This document shows, in pieces, positions 33,639 through 43,113 of a DNA stretch of 53,507 nt. The position numbers were made by a program, and so were the translations under genes. Origin of the DNA: an uncultured Prevotella sp. (GTDB taxonomy: Bacteria; Bacteroidota; Bacteroidia; Bacteroidales; Bacteroidaceae). Position 1 is the stretch's first letter. Each line of letters starts with the position of its first letter. Location of the stretch: assembly GCA_934256705.1 (NCBI GenBank), contig CAKQPF010000021.1:1-53507 (forward strand), read 5' to 3'. Under the pieces are notes generated by a model that saw only the letters and a list, made by a program, of their open reading frames with translations, was not told the DNA's origin and did not search any database.

Positions 33639-34838
33639 TTAGATGCCCATCTTCTTGCGGATATCCTTAGGAATAGCATTCTTGTTTACCATGTAGTCCA
33701 TTGTCTTTGCTACGATGTAGTTCTTAGACATGTACCATGTGCCCTTGTACTTACCGGTTTCGCCCCAAGAGTTCTTTACCATGTAGTACTCCTTGCCGTT
33801 CTGGTCCTTAGCGATACCGTAGATGAGCATACCGTGGTCATCAGTGAGAGTCCAGTTGTCATACTCTTCCTGGCGCTTCTCCTGTGTAGGAGTCATCTCA
33901 GGAGCGTTGATGCCGAGCTCTGAGAGCTTGTTCATCTTCTCGTATGGGCTGAGCTTGAGCCACTTAGCCATGTCTGAACCTTCAAGGCTTTCGCCCTTTG
34001 CGTCATAGAGGAGAGCAAGACCGTTGCGAGTGAAACCATCTTCACTAACGTCACCGCCCCAAGCTACAGTGTAGCCATTGCGTATAGCGTTGTCAATGAT
34101 TCTTGCCATCTCGTCGATAGGAAGGTTCCAAGAGAGACCCTGACGCCAGTTGTCCTGTACTTCTACAGGGAACTCGGTGTAGAATGGATAGTGAGTGTAG
34201 CTGGTGATTGATACATAGTCATCCCAGTTGAGACCGAGAGAGTTAGCGAATGTCTTAGGAGTGTAGTTCTTGCCTTCGTAGGTGAAAGCCTCAGGGCACT
34301 TGCCGAGGTAAGCATCGAGGATACCCTGGAAACCAACCTTCCAAGTCTGGTTGAGCTTCTTTGATTCACTCTTGGCGATTGCGTCAACGTAAGGCTCCAT
34401 TACTTTGAAGAACTGGTTGAAGTTGTTCAGAGTATCACCGTACATGGTTCCAGGAAGAGGCATAGCATCTTCTGGGCAGATACCATAGTTCTTGAGCACG
34501 TAGAATACGTCGTAAGCGCTGCCACCCTGAGAGAACTGTGCGTCACCGTGCATGCGAACCTTGAGGATTGCGCGGTCCATATAGTCCTTGTTTGCTACGA
34601 ACATCTCGCAGAGGTCGATATTCTTCTTGGTCTTCTTCAAGATTTCAGACTCGAAGAAAGCGAGGGTAGAGTAGGCCCAACAGGTGCCAGAGCGAGCCTG
34701 GTTCTTGATAGAAGTGATAGGGTTGGCCACGATAGTGGTGAATACTGGCTCATTAGGATCCTTCTCCTTCTTCTGGTCGTCAGCAAAGACACCGAGTGTC
34801 ATCATGGCTGCAATTGCAAGCAGAAATGTTTTTTTCAT
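33639..34838 (-). CDS. C1-family cysteine peptidase (bleomycin hydrolase/PepC-like), exported
   Basis: A 399-residue papain-fold peptidase. A signal peptide (MKKTFLLAIAAMMTLGVFA) places it in the periplasm or outside. The catalytic Cys53 is in ARSGTCWAYST, the His is in TDDHGMLIYG, and the Asn is in VKNSWGETG. It lacks the very C-terminal extension arrangement that could confirm aminopeptidase C, so a general peptide-trimming role is the safe call. A 21-bp direct repeat lies upstream. Confidence 0.92.
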   Translation of the reverse strand: MKKTFLLAIAAMMTLGVFADDQKKEKDPNEPVFTTIVANPITSIKNQARSGTCWAYSTLAFFESEILKKTKKNIDLCEMFVANKDYMDRAILKVRMHGDAQFSQGGSAYDVFYVLKNYGICPEDAMPLPGTMYGDTLNNFNQFFKVMEPYVDAIAKSESKKLNQTWKVGFQGILDAYLGKCPEAFTYEGKNYTPKTFANSLGLNWDDYVSITSYTHYPFYTEFPVEVQDNWRQGLSWNLPIDEMARIIDNAIRNGYTVAWGGDVSEDGFTRNGLALLYDAKGESLEGSDMAKWLKLSPYEKMNKLSELGINAPEMTPTQEKRQEEYDNWTLTDDHGMLIYGIAKDQNGKEYYMVKNSWGETGKYKGTWYMSKNYIVAKTMDYMVNKNAIPKDIRKKMGI

Positions 34839-34886
34839 TTTTGTTTTTAGTTTTGGTAATTGGATGTTTATTTTTATGGTTATATT

Positions 34887-34928
34887 TCCAGACCTTTATA
34901 TCGTAAGTTCAGACCTATATATTATAAG
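34887..34928. repeat. Two 21-bp direct repeats upstream of the C1 peptidase
   Basis: The units at 34887-34907 and 34908-34928 share CAGACCT, TATAT and TAAG in the same places. A 21-bp step equals two helical turns, so this could be a paired operator. Confidence 0.5.
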
Positions 34929-34937
34929 GTGTACAGC

Positions 34938-36344
34938 TTACTCTCTGTTCTTTGCCATATAATCCTCGACATCAGCAAAATGATAAGGAATGCGTTTCTC
35001 GCCGAGGAAGCGGCATCCATCCTTAGTGATGAGGATATCATCCTCGATACGTACGCCACCGAAGTCCTTATATGTCTCAAGCATGTCAAAGTTGAGGAAC
35101 TCAGCGCAGTGCTTCTTGGCTTTCCAGTCATCGATAAGAGCAGGGATGAAGTAGATGCCAGGCTCGTCAGTGATTACGAAGCCTTCCTGGAGACGGCGAC
35201 CCATACGCAGGCAGTTGGTGCCGAACTGGTCGAGCATAGGACGAGTCTCTTCGTCGAAGCCAACATAAATCTGGTTGAATCCTTCCATATCGTGTACGTC
35301 CATGCCCATCATGTGACCGAGTCCGTGAGGGAAGAACATAGCGTGTGCGCCGGCTGCAACAGCTTCATCGACGTCGCCCTTCATGAGTCCGAGCTCCTTG
35401 AGACGTTCAGTCATGCGACGAGCTACAGCGAAGTGCACGTCCATATATTTGACACCAGGCTTTGATATTTCGAGAGCCAAGTCGTGACATTCGTCGACGA
35501 TGTTGTAGATTTCCTTCTGGCGCTGTGTGAACTTTCCGTTTACAGGGAGAGTGCGAGTATTGTCAGAGCAATAGTTGTTTACAGTTTCAGCTCCAGAGTC
35601 GCATATTACGATTCTGCCATCCTCAAGGAGGTTGGTGGAAGGACATCCGTGCATGATTTCTCCATGCTGTGAGAAAATGGTGGCAAAGCTCTCATGAGCG
35701 CCAAGAGCATGAGCGATACCATCGATTCTGCCTCCGATATACTTTTCAGTTCTACCAGGGCGAGTGAGTTTCATAGCGAGGGTATGCATCTCGTATCCGA
35801 TGCTGCAAGCACGCTCGATTTCTTCGATTTCCTCAGCAGTCTTCACGCTGCGCATCTTGATGACAGCGTTGATAAGATCCATAGATGCGGCTTCTCTCTG
35901 GGCATAAGGATGAATGCCCGTGAGGTCCATGATCTGAATCATGATGTCATGCCTGTAAGGAGGGAGGAAATGAATCTTTCTTTGTGCTTTCTTCGCATCA
36001 GAAACGATGTCTTCTATCTTTTTCCATGGAGCAGAGTTCTTTACTCCGACGCTTGCAGCAAGGTCAGAAATAGTAGGAACGCTGCCATACCATACGATGT
36101 CTTCTACGTCAACATCATTGCCCAAGAGCCATTCTTCTCCGCTTTCGCAGTCGATAACTCCGATGAGTCCAATTTCCTGGATTCCGAAATAATAGAGGAA
36201 AGAACTGTCCTGACGGAATGGAGAATATCCATTGTTAGGATAATTACAAGGTGACTCGTTATTGCCGAAGAGGACGATAACGCCTTTACCTACTAATTCT
36301 CTCAGCACGTTGCGTCGCTGAATGTATGTCTCTTTGCTAAACAT
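34938..36344 (-). CDS. M24-family aminopeptidase P
   Basis: A 468-residue metallopeptidase that removes N-terminal residues before proline. The start MFSKETYIQRRN is preferred; the frame extends 25 codons upstream through the promoter. An N-terminal creatinase-like domain (1-170) precedes the pita-bread domain. Metal ligands are visible in VICDSGAE and NYCSDNTRT (two Asp), PHGLGHMMGMDVHD (His), ITDEPGIYF (Glu) and VRIEDDILI (Glu). Cytoplasmic. Divergent from the alkaline phosphatase. Confidence 0.94.
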   Translation of the reverse strand: MFSKETYIQRRNVLRELVGKGVIVLFGNNESPCNYPNNGYSPFRQDSSFLYYFGIQEIGLIGVIDCESGEEWLLGNDVDVEDIVWYGSVPTISDLAASVGVKNSAPWKKIEDIVSDAKKAQRKIHFLPPYRHDIMIQIMDLTGIHPYAQREAASMDLINAVIKMRSVKTAEEIEEIERACSIGYEMHTLAMKLTRPGRTEKYIGGRIDGIAHALGAHESFATIFSQHGEIMHGCPSTNLLEDGRIVICDSGAETVNNYCSDNTRTLPVNGKFTQRQKEIYNIVDECHDLALEISKPGVKYMDVHFAVARRMTERLKELGLMKGDVDEAVAAGAHAMFFPHGLGHMMGMDVHDMEGFNQIYVGFDEETRPMLDQFGTNCLRMGRRLQEGFVITDEPGIYFIPALIDDWKAKKHCAEFLNFDMLETYKDFGGVRIEDDILITKDGCRFLGEKRIPYHFADVEDYMAKNRE

Positions 36345-36377
36345 AAGGTTATGTGTGTTAAAGGTTAATTTGCAGTG

Positions 36378-36385
36378 CAAAGTTA
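36378..36385 (-). promoter_or_regulatory. -7 element of the aminopeptidase P gene
   Basis: TAACTTTG on the minus strand, followed by GCACTGC; the leader to the ATG at 36344 is about 27 nt. The -33 box is weak. Confidence 0.5.
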
Positions 36386-36501
36386 TATTTTTCTTTGTGA
36401 AAACCGCATACTTATACATTATTTAACATCCATTTTTGTTACAAATATGTTTCTTTTTTGAAAAAGTCGGCAAAAAGCGATGTGTTTCTGATTATTTTCC
36501 T

Positions 36502-36509
36502 TAAATTTG
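36502..36509 (+). promoter_or_regulatory. -7 element of the alkaline phosphatase gene
   Basis: TAAATTTG followed by GCATCGG, giving a leader of about 60 nt. No clear TTTG -33 box is seen. Confidence 0.5.
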
Positions 36510-36577
36510 CATCGGCAAATAAAATACTTAATGACGACGGGGGTGTCGCCCCGCAATAAAACCAAACTCTGAAAATC

Positions 36578-38020
36578 ATGAAAAGAATACTTACCATGGT
36601 ATTGATGCTGGCGATGGTATTGACCATTTCAGCACAGAAAAAAGCAAAGTATGTTTTTTATTTCATTACTGACGGCACAGGAGTCAATACAGTTCTTGGC
36701 GCAGAGATGTATAATGCAGAGATGCAGGGATACATCGGCAGGTCGCCTTTCTGCATGACTTCGTTTCCTATAGTCGGTGTTTCATCCACATTTTCCAACA
36801 ACAGCGGTGTGACAGACTCAGCTGCTTCCGGTACTGCCCTTGCCACGGGAGTGAAGACCAAGAACAGTTGTCTTGGCTTGATGCCGGACCTCAAGACTCC
36901 GGTTACTTCTATTGCAGTGTGGGCAAAAGAGGCAGGAATGAAGGTCGGCGTAGCTTCAAGTGTTACGGTCAACCATGCCACTCCAGCGGCTTTTTATGCT
37001 CATAATCCCTCTCGCTCAGAGTATTATGCAGTGGCAAAGGATATGATATCTACAGATCTGGATTTCTATGCAGGTTCGGCTATCAACAAACCTGAAGACC
37101 CTGAAAAGCATCCGGGAGAGCCCAATCTCTATAAAGAGATGGAGAAGGCTGGATATACTGTGGCTCGTGGTGTGGCAGACTTCCAGAAGAAGATGAAGAA
37201 AGCCAGGAAGATGCTTCTCGTTCAGGATCCAGACCATCTCAATCCGGCTTCCGGAGATGGTTCATTGCCATACGCCATTGACGTGAAGGAAGGCGAGATG
37301 ACCATCGAGGACATTCTCAGATGCCAGATAGAATTCCTCATGCGTGACAACAAGAACGGTTTCTTCCTGATGAACGAGATAGGAGGCAAGGTGGATTGGG
37401 CTTGCCACGGACAGGATGGAGCTACAGCTTTCCATGAGGTAATGGCTGTGGATCGCTGCATTAAGATAGCTTATGAATTCTACAAGCAGCATCCTGACGA
37501 GACTCTCATCGTCCTCACGGCAGACCATGAGACTGGTGGACTTGTGCTGGCAAATAACAACAAATACGCTCTCAAGCTCAAATTGCTGGGCAATCAGAAG
37601 GTTAGTACCGACGGATTTACCCAGATTCTGCGCGACCTTCGCAAGCAGACAGCCAACCGTGTCACATGGGAACAGGCAAAGCAGGCTCTTTCGGACAACT
37701 TCGGTTTCTGGAAAAATGTCGAGATGACTGAGAAGGAAGAGGCTCGTCTTCATAAAGTGTGGAAGGAATCATTTGAGGGCAAGGCTGAAGATGTAAAGAA
37801 TGAATACACCGCCAACGAGCCGCTTGCAAGCGAGGCAAGGAGCATTCTCAACAAGAAAGCGCTTCTCTCATGGTCCACAGGCGGACATTCCGCAGGACTT
37901 GTTCCGGTTTATGCCATTGGAGTAGGTGCGGAGCAGTTTGCCTCCCACAATGACAATGCTCTCATTCCTGTCAAGATAGCCAAGGCGGCAGGATACAAGA
38001 TTCCTGATTATTTGAAATAA
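36578..38020 (+). CDS. Alkaline phosphatase, exported
   Basis: A 480-residue phosphomonoesterase with signal peptide MKRILTMVLMLAMVLTISAQ. The catalytic Ser81 lies in TDSAASGTALATG. Metal ligands are visible in FITDGTG (Asp), VNHATPAAFYAH, LTADHETGGL (Asp, His) and STGGHSAGLVP (His). It would release phosphate in the periplasm. No Pho-box-like operator was recognised upstream. Confidence 0.94.
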   Translation: MKRILTMVLMLAMVLTISAQKKAKYVFYFITDGTGVNTVLGAEMYNAEMQGYIGRSPFCMTSFPIVGVSSTFSNNSGVTDSAASGTALATGVKTKNSCLGLMPDLKTPVTSIAVWAKEAGMKVGVASSVTVNHATPAAFYAHNPSRSEYYAVAKDMISTDLDFYAGSAINKPEDPEKHPGEPNLYKEMEKAGYTVARGVADFQKKMKKARKMLLVQDPDHLNPASGDGSLPYAIDVKEGEMTIEDILRCQIEFLMRDNKNGFFLMNEIGGKVDWACHGQDGATAFHEVMAVDRCIKIAYEFYKQHPDETLIVLTADHETGGLVLANNNKYALKLKLLGNQKVSTDGFTQILRDLRKQTANRVTWEQAKQALSDNFGFWKNVEMTEKEEARLHKVWKESFEGKAEDVKNEYTANEPLASEARSILNKKALLSWSTGGHSAGLVPVYAIGVGAEQFASHNDNALIPVKIAKAAGYKIPDYLK

Positions 38021-38069
38021 ATAGACTCAATCGCTCTTCGTCTGGACCTGTGTTCAGACATGGTAATTC

Positions 38070-38117
38070 AATTCAGCCAGTCAAGATTTCTGATTTTGAC
38101 TGGCTGAATTGTTTTTG
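38070..38117 (+). terminator. Terminator after alkaline phosphatase
   Basis: Perfect 15-bp stem AATTCAGCCAGTCAA (38070-38084) with TTGACTGGCTGAATT (38096-38110), then GTTTTTG. Confidence 0.8.
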
Positions 38118-38346
38118 TTGGGTTGAAATAGTAAGTGTCAATCGAACGGCAAATCGGTAGGGCGGTCAAACCATTAAAGGGTTATAACCTTCAAATGAAC
38201 AATCTGACAAAATTTTAACAAATGAAATCCACCACGAGGAAAACTGCTCGCAAATACGCGAATCTCGCTAATTTTGGAACATATTGATTGTCAATGTGTT
38301 ATGAAAGTATGGTAAAATAAGGGCTTGAAAACAGACGAAAAAAGCT

Positions 38347-38478
38347 GAAAACAGGCGGTAAAAGCATAGGTTTTGCGTCGTAAGAGCTTAGTTATTGCAA
38401 GGTAAAAGCTTAGTTATTACATGGTAAAAGCATAGTTATTGCAACGTAATATCTATGCTTTTGCGTCCTCATTGCATA
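38347..38478. repeat. 22-bp tandem repeat array, six units (copy C)
   Basis: Units start at 38347, 38369, 38391, 38413, 38435 and 38457. The unit at 38391 begins GTTATTGCAAGGTAAAAGC and the next GTTATTACATGGTAAAAGC. The array has the same total length (132 bp, six units) as copy B, in the opposite orientation, and lies downstream of the phosphatase terminator. Confidence 0.87.
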
Positions 38479-38794
38479 AAGATGGCCATTTTCAGCCTGT
38501 TCCCAGCCGTGGGAAAGCGTGTTGGCTTCGATTTTTCCTTAGTGGAGACGGAGGAAATTTGTCGGCTTATTAACGGTTGTGAAAATATGTAAAGGGAAAC
38601 TGGGGGCGTGAAAGAACGGTGTCCAGTCCATTCGTTTTAGCCTTATTGGGTAGTGATATTTCCCATTGATATGCTGGCTGTTGGGAGCAGACGGAATGAG
38701 AAAATGACCATAAAACTATGGACAAATAATGCGAATTGGAAAAAATGAACATTTTGCCGTTATATTTGAATAGTGGATAATGGAAGAAAAGCCG
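38479..38794. other. Gap without recognised features
   Basis: Only a small hairpin TTCCCA/TGGGAA (38502-38517) stands out. No ORF with a plausible product is seen before the TolC promoter. Confidence 0.4.
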
Positions 38795-38802
38795 TACCTT
38801 TG
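38795..38802 (+). promoter_or_regulatory. -7 element of the efflux operon
   Basis: TACCTTTG followed by GCACCC, start near 38809. This rules out the ATG at 38780 and supports the TolC start at 38846. Confidence 0.55.
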
Positions 38803-38845
38803 CACCCGGAATTTAACTATCGGAAAACTCTATACACTGATAAAA

Positions 38846-40165
38846 ATGAAAAAGTTACTGTTTTTATGTTTTGCACTCGGTGCTTTCCATTCCATCAAGG
38901 CGCAGGAAACTCTTACGTTGAGCCAATGCCTGCAGATGGCAGTGGACAACAATCTCTCACTGCAAAGAAACCGCAATGAGATAATAAAAGGAATGCACGC
39001 ACTGAGCGAAAACCAGTCGAAACTTCTGCCACAGATAAATGCAGTGGCACAACTCAATGATAATTTCACTCCGCCAGTTTCAGTAACCGACGGAAGCGCA
39101 TACGGAAAACCGTACAACGTGACCAAGACGCTGCAATACAACGCTTCGGCAGGACTGCAACTGCAGATGCCTCTCTATAATCAGATGGTGCTGACAGCGG
39201 TGGAAATAGCCAAGACAGCGGACAAGCTCAACCGGCTCTCATACGAGAAAGCCCGTGAAGACCTTATCCTGCAGACGGCAAAGATGTATTATATGGCGCA
39301 GAATACGCTGGAACAGATTCGTCTGGTGGGTGATAACATAAACCGACTCAAAAGTCTTCGTGACATCACTCAGGCATTCTATGATAACCAGATGAGCCTC
39401 GAAGTGGACGTAAAGCGCGTGAACTTCAACATCGAGAACCTCACCGTACAGCGTGACAACGCAATGGCAATGCTCGAACAGCAATACACGATGCTCAAAT
39501 ACGTCATCGACTATCCGGCAGAAAAGGAGATAAAAGTGACGGACGTGAACCCGGGACAGATAGAGACGGTGGCGGCAGACGGACTGAATACCGGGCTTTA
39601 TGAGCTCCAGTTGCTTGAGCAGAAGAAGGTGCTCGCCCAGCAGCAGACCAAGCTTGCCAAGGATGGCTATCTGCCTTCGCTCAGCCTTACAGGAAGCCTT
39701 ATGTATTCCGCTTTCACCGACAAGATAGAGCATTGGTGGCATTCCGGCGAGTCAAACCATTGGTATGGTTCCAACGGACTCGGAATACAGCTCCGCGTGC
39801 CGGTCTTCGACGGTTTTGACAAGAGGTCAAAAATCAGGAAGGCAAAGGTAGAAGAGGAAAATGCACGCATCGGATATGAGGATGCGCTCAAGGGACTTGA
39901 GGCAAAATACATGAATGCAGTCAGCGAGGTGAACAACAGCCAGCGCAACTACAAGAAGCAATGGGACAACTATCTCCTTGCACAGGATGTATATAATGTG
40001 ACGGCAGACCAGTATAAAGAGGGCGTAACCTCAATGACTGCCGTGCTTCAGGACGAGATGCGCATGAGCGAGGCGATGAACAATTACCTCAATGCCTACT
40101 ATAGTTATAAGGTGGCAAACCTCTCATTACTCAAACTTACAGGAAAACTGGAACTCGTAAAGTAA
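38846..40165 (+). CDS. TolC-family outer-membrane efflux protein
   Basis: A 439-residue exported channel protein with signal peptide MKKLLFLCFALGAFHSIKAQ. The typical start of the mature part, LTLSQCLQMAVDNNLSLQ, is followed by long helices and two repeats of the TolC type, for instance LSYEKAREDLILQTAKMYY and NAVSEVNNSQRNYKKQW. It forms the outer-membrane exit duct for the two genes downstream. The gap to the HlyD gene is 26 bases, so the three genes form one operon. Confidence 0.93.
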   Translation: MKKLLFLCFALGAFHSIKAQETLTLSQCLQMAVDNNLSLQRNRNEIIKGMHALSENQSKLLPQINAVAQLNDNFTPPVSVTDGSAYGKPYNVTKTLQYNASAGLQLQMPLYNQMVLTAVEIAKTADKLNRLSYEKAREDLILQTAKMYYMAQNTLEQIRLVGDNINRLKSLRDITQAFYDNQMSLEVDVKRVNFNIENLTVQRDNAMAMLEQQYTMLKYVIDYPAEKEIKVTDVNPGQIETVAADGLNTGLYELQLLEQKKVLAQQQTKLAKDGYLPSLSLTGSLMYSAFTDKIEHWWHSGESNHWYGSNGLGIQLRVPVFDGFDKRSKIRKAKVEEENARIGYEDALKGLEAKYMNAVSEVNNSQRNYKKQWDNYLLAQDVYNVTADQYKEGVTSMTAVLQDEMRMSEAMNNYLNAYYSYKVANLSLLKLTGKLELVK

Positions 40166-40191
40166 AACAATAACAATATCTACATAATAAA

Positions 40192-41286
40192 ATGGAAAAC
40201 AAGGAAATAGATAACGTAGAGCAGAAACAGGAAGAAACCGTAAAGAAACTCAAGAGACAGCGTGGCCGCCAACTCATGGCAAGCCTTATAGGAATCATCA
40301 TCCTCGCTTTCGGACTGTGGAAAATCATCTGCCTCTTCCTCGATTATAATGCACATGAGACAAGTAATGACGCGCAGGTGGAGCAGTATATCTCGCCTGT
40401 AAACCTCCGCGCGTCAGGCTATATTGCCAAGGTGTGCTTCAAGGAGCATCAGGATGTGCGCAAGGGAGATACGCTTCTCATCCTCGACGACCGTGAATAC
40501 CGCATCCGACTGATGGAGGCTGAGGCTGCTCTCAAGGATGCAAAGGCAGGAGCCAACGTCCTTGACGCTACTGAGCAGACCACTCAGACTTCCGCTTCCA
40601 TATATTCCGCTTCCATTGACGAGATAGAGGTGCGCCTGCAGAAATTGGCAAAGGACTGCGACCGTTACCGCAACCTTGTGGCAAAGAAGGCCGCAACACC
40701 GATACAGTTGGAGCAACTCGAAGTGGAGTATGCAGCAACAAAGAAGAAACTGGAGGCTGTGCGCAAGCAGCAGGCTGCCGCTTATAAGGGCGTCAATGAG
40801 GTGAACACACGCAAGCAGAACGTCGCGGCAGCCATCGAGCGTGCTGAGGCTGCCGTGGAGATGGCAAAGCTGAATCTCTCTTATTGCGTCGTGGTGGCTC
40901 CATGTGACGGAAAGCTCGGTCGTCGTTCCATAGAGGAAGGACAGATGGTAAATGCCGGAACCACAATCACATACATCATTCCGGAAAACAGGAAATGGGT
41001 CATTGCCAACTATAAGGAAACCCAGATAGAGAACCTCTATGTGGGTCAGAAGGTGAGAATGACTGTCGATGCGATGAAGGACAAGGAGTTTGAAGGCACT
41101 GTGACAGCCATTTCCGGAGCCACAGGAGCCAAGTATTCCCTCGTTCCTACGGACAATTCCGCAGGCAATTTCGTCAAGATCCAGCAGCGTGTGCCTGTAA
41201 GGATAGATTTCACCAACATCAGCAAGGAGGACAATGCGCGCCTTGCAGCCGGAATGATGGTAATAGTTAAAGCAGTAAGAAAATAA
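40192..41286 (+). CDS. HlyD/EmrA-type membrane fusion protein
   Basis: A 364-residue periplasmic adaptor. A single N-terminal membrane helix (about 27-45, ASLIGIIILAFGLWKIICLF) is followed by the biotinyl-like half ASGYIAKVCFKEHQDVRKGD, a long helical hairpin (about 100-220), and the second half APCDGKLGRRSIEEGQMV with KETQIENLYVGQKV. It links the MFS pump to TolC. It is 5 bases upstream of the pump gene. Confidence 0.92.
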   Translation: MENKEIDNVEQKQEETVKKLKRQRGRQLMASLIGIIILAFGLWKIICLFLDYNAHETSNDAQVEQYISPVNLRASGYIAKVCFKEHQDVRKGDTLLILDDREYRIRLMEAEAALKDAKAGANVLDATEQTTQTSASIYSASIDEIEVRLQKLAKDCDRYRNLVAKKAATPIQLEQLEVEYAATKKKLEAVRKQQAAAYKGVNEVNTRKQNVAAAIERAEAAVEMAKLNLSYCVVVAPCDGKLGRRSIEEGQMVNAGTTITYIIPENRKWVIANYKETQIENLYVGQKVRMTVDAMKDKEFEGTVTAISGATGAKYSLVPTDNSAGNFVKIQQRVPVRIDFTNISKEDNARLAAGMMVIVKAVRK

Positions 41287-41291
41287 GGACA

Positions 41292-42986
41292 ATGTCTGAA
41301 GAATACAAGAATTACCCGTTCTATGACTGGGTGCCAAAGCCAATAGGCATCATCTTCATGATCATACTCTTCGTGCCTATGATCACGATGAGCGGCGTCT
41401 ATTCCGCAAACAGCGGAGAGATGATGGGCGGACTCGGCATCCAGTCGGAATACATCGCTTTCGCAGGCTTCTGCACTTCGATAGGAATGGCGGCTTTCTC
41501 ACCGTTCTTCTACGACCTCGTGTGCATCCGAAGGGAGAAGATGATGTGCATGGTGGGCTTCTCCATGCTCTTTGTGCTCAGTTATATCTGTGCCCAGACG
41601 GACTCTCTCTTCATTCTCGGACTGTGCAGCCTGCTGATGGGCTTTGTCAGGCAGACGCTTCTGATGGCACATCTCTTCGTGCTTATCAAGTATGCTTTCG
41701 GCATTGAGGCAACGAGAAACATCACTCCAGGACTCGAACCTACCACCGAAGAGGCTTGGGATGCAGTGGATAAGGAGAAGATGGTTTCGCAACCTGTCAT
41801 CTATCTCTTCTTCATGATAATCGGACAGCTCGGCACGTGGCTTACGGCTTGGCTCGCTTATGCTTACGAATGGCAGTATGTCTATCATTTCATGATGGCT
41901 TTCATGCTTGCGGGAATCATCATCGTGTTCTTTGCAATGCCTTACCATAAGTACCCTATGCCGAAATTTCCTATCACGATGTCCAAGTTTGGCAACGTGA
42001 CTGTGTTCAGCATCATGCTCTGTTCATTCGTCTATGTGATGGTGTTCGGCAAGACCCTTGACTGGTTTGACGACCCGACAATCCGGCTTTCAGCCCTTGT
42101 CTGCGTCGTTTTCACAGCGATATTCATCTATCTTGAGATGTCGAGAAGGTCGCCGTATTTCCTCATCGAGGCATTCAGCGTGAGGGTGATAAACTATGGA
42201 GTGATGCTCTTCTTCCTTCTGATGCTCTGTAATTCCAGTGCAATGTTTGTCAATGTGTTCACTGGACTCGGAATGAAGATAGACAACTGGCAGAGCGCCA
42301 CGCTCGGCAACTGGGTGATGGTGGGCTACACCATCGGCCTTGTCCTTGCCGTGATAGCCCGTGGCAGGAACCTGCATCTCAAGTGGATGTACGCTCTCGG
42401 CTTTGTCCTGATAGGCGCTTACGCCGTTTTCATGTATTTCGAAGTGCAGAATGACGGAATGTACGACCGCATGAAGTGGCCTGTAATCATCCGTTCCACA
42501 GGCATGATGCTTCTCTATTCGCTCATCTCCACGATAGCCAATCAGAGGATGCCTTACCGGTTTATGTCCACATGGGTCTGCATCATGCTCACGGTCCGTA
42601 TGGTAATAGCCCCGAGCATCGGCTCCGCGCTTTACGGCACAGTGCTCCAGAATCGCCAGCAGTATTATGTCACAAGGTACGCCCAGGACTTTGACCGCAC
42701 GAATATCCAGACTGCCAGCACTTATGACCAGACTGTTCGCGGAATGCAGTATCAGGGCAAGAGTGTCACAGAGGCAGAGAATATGGCTGCCATGAGCGTA
42801 AAGGGAAAGGTGCAGGTACAAGCTACGCTGACCTCTATCAAGGAAATGGCAGGATGGACCTTCTATGGATGTATGGGATGTGCCCTCCTAATGCTGGTAA
42901 TACCTTGGAAAAAGCGTGATCTTAGCGAACTGACGCGCGACTATTTGCTAAAGAATGTCGATGTCCATAGACTTGGGGCAAAGTAG
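41292..42986 (+). CDS. MFS drug efflux pump, DHA2/EmrB-like
   Basis: A 564-residue inner-membrane transporter with about 14 hydrophobic segments. It is longer than most MFS pumps owing to a loop near 135-160 and a C-terminal extension. Motif A (GxLaDrxGrr) is not clear, so it is a divergent member. Together with the adaptor and TolC it would export toxic compounds, drugs or bile acids across both membranes. The substrate cannot be inferred. An AraC regulator follows 127 bases downstream. Confidence 0.87.
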   Translation: MSEEYKNYPFYDWVPKPIGIIFMIILFVPMITMSGVYSANSGEMMGGLGIQSEYIAFAGFCTSIGMAAFSPFFYDLVCIRREKMMCMVGFSMLFVLSYICAQTDSLFILGLCSLLMGFVRQTLLMAHLFVLIKYAFGIEATRNITPGLEPTTEEAWDAVDKEKMVSQPVIYLFFMIIGQLGTWLTAWLAYAYEWQYVYHFMMAFMLAGIIIVFFAMPYHKYPMPKFPITMSKFGNVTVFSIMLCSFVYVMVFGKTLDWFDDPTIRLSALVCVVFTAIFIYLEMSRRSPYFLIEAFSVRVINYGVMLFFLLMLCNSSAMFVNVFTGLGMKIDNWQSATLGNWVMVGYTIGLVLAVIARGRNLHLKWMYALGFVLIGAYAVFMYFEVQNDGMYDRMKWPVIIRSTGMMLLYSLISTIANQRMPYRFMSTWVCIMLTVRMVIAPSIGSALYGTVLQNRQQYYVTRYAQDFDRTNIQTASTYDQTVRGMQYQGKSVTEAENMAAMSVKGKVQVQATLTSIKEMAGWTFYGCMGCALLMLVIPWKKRDLSELTRDYLLKNVDVHRLGAK

Positions 42987-43113
42987 CAATTTGCTAAAAT
43001 AATATAAAAAACAAAGGGTTTCGTCAGAAAACAGTATTATTTTTCTTAACTTCGCAACTTGGAACATTTGCGCTGGATGAAAAATCCAATGCAGGAAAGG
43101 CTAAAAACCAACT

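Noticed and set aside
42090..42821. 243-codon minus-strand ORF
   Set aside because: Antisense to the MFS pump; His-rich shadow composition.
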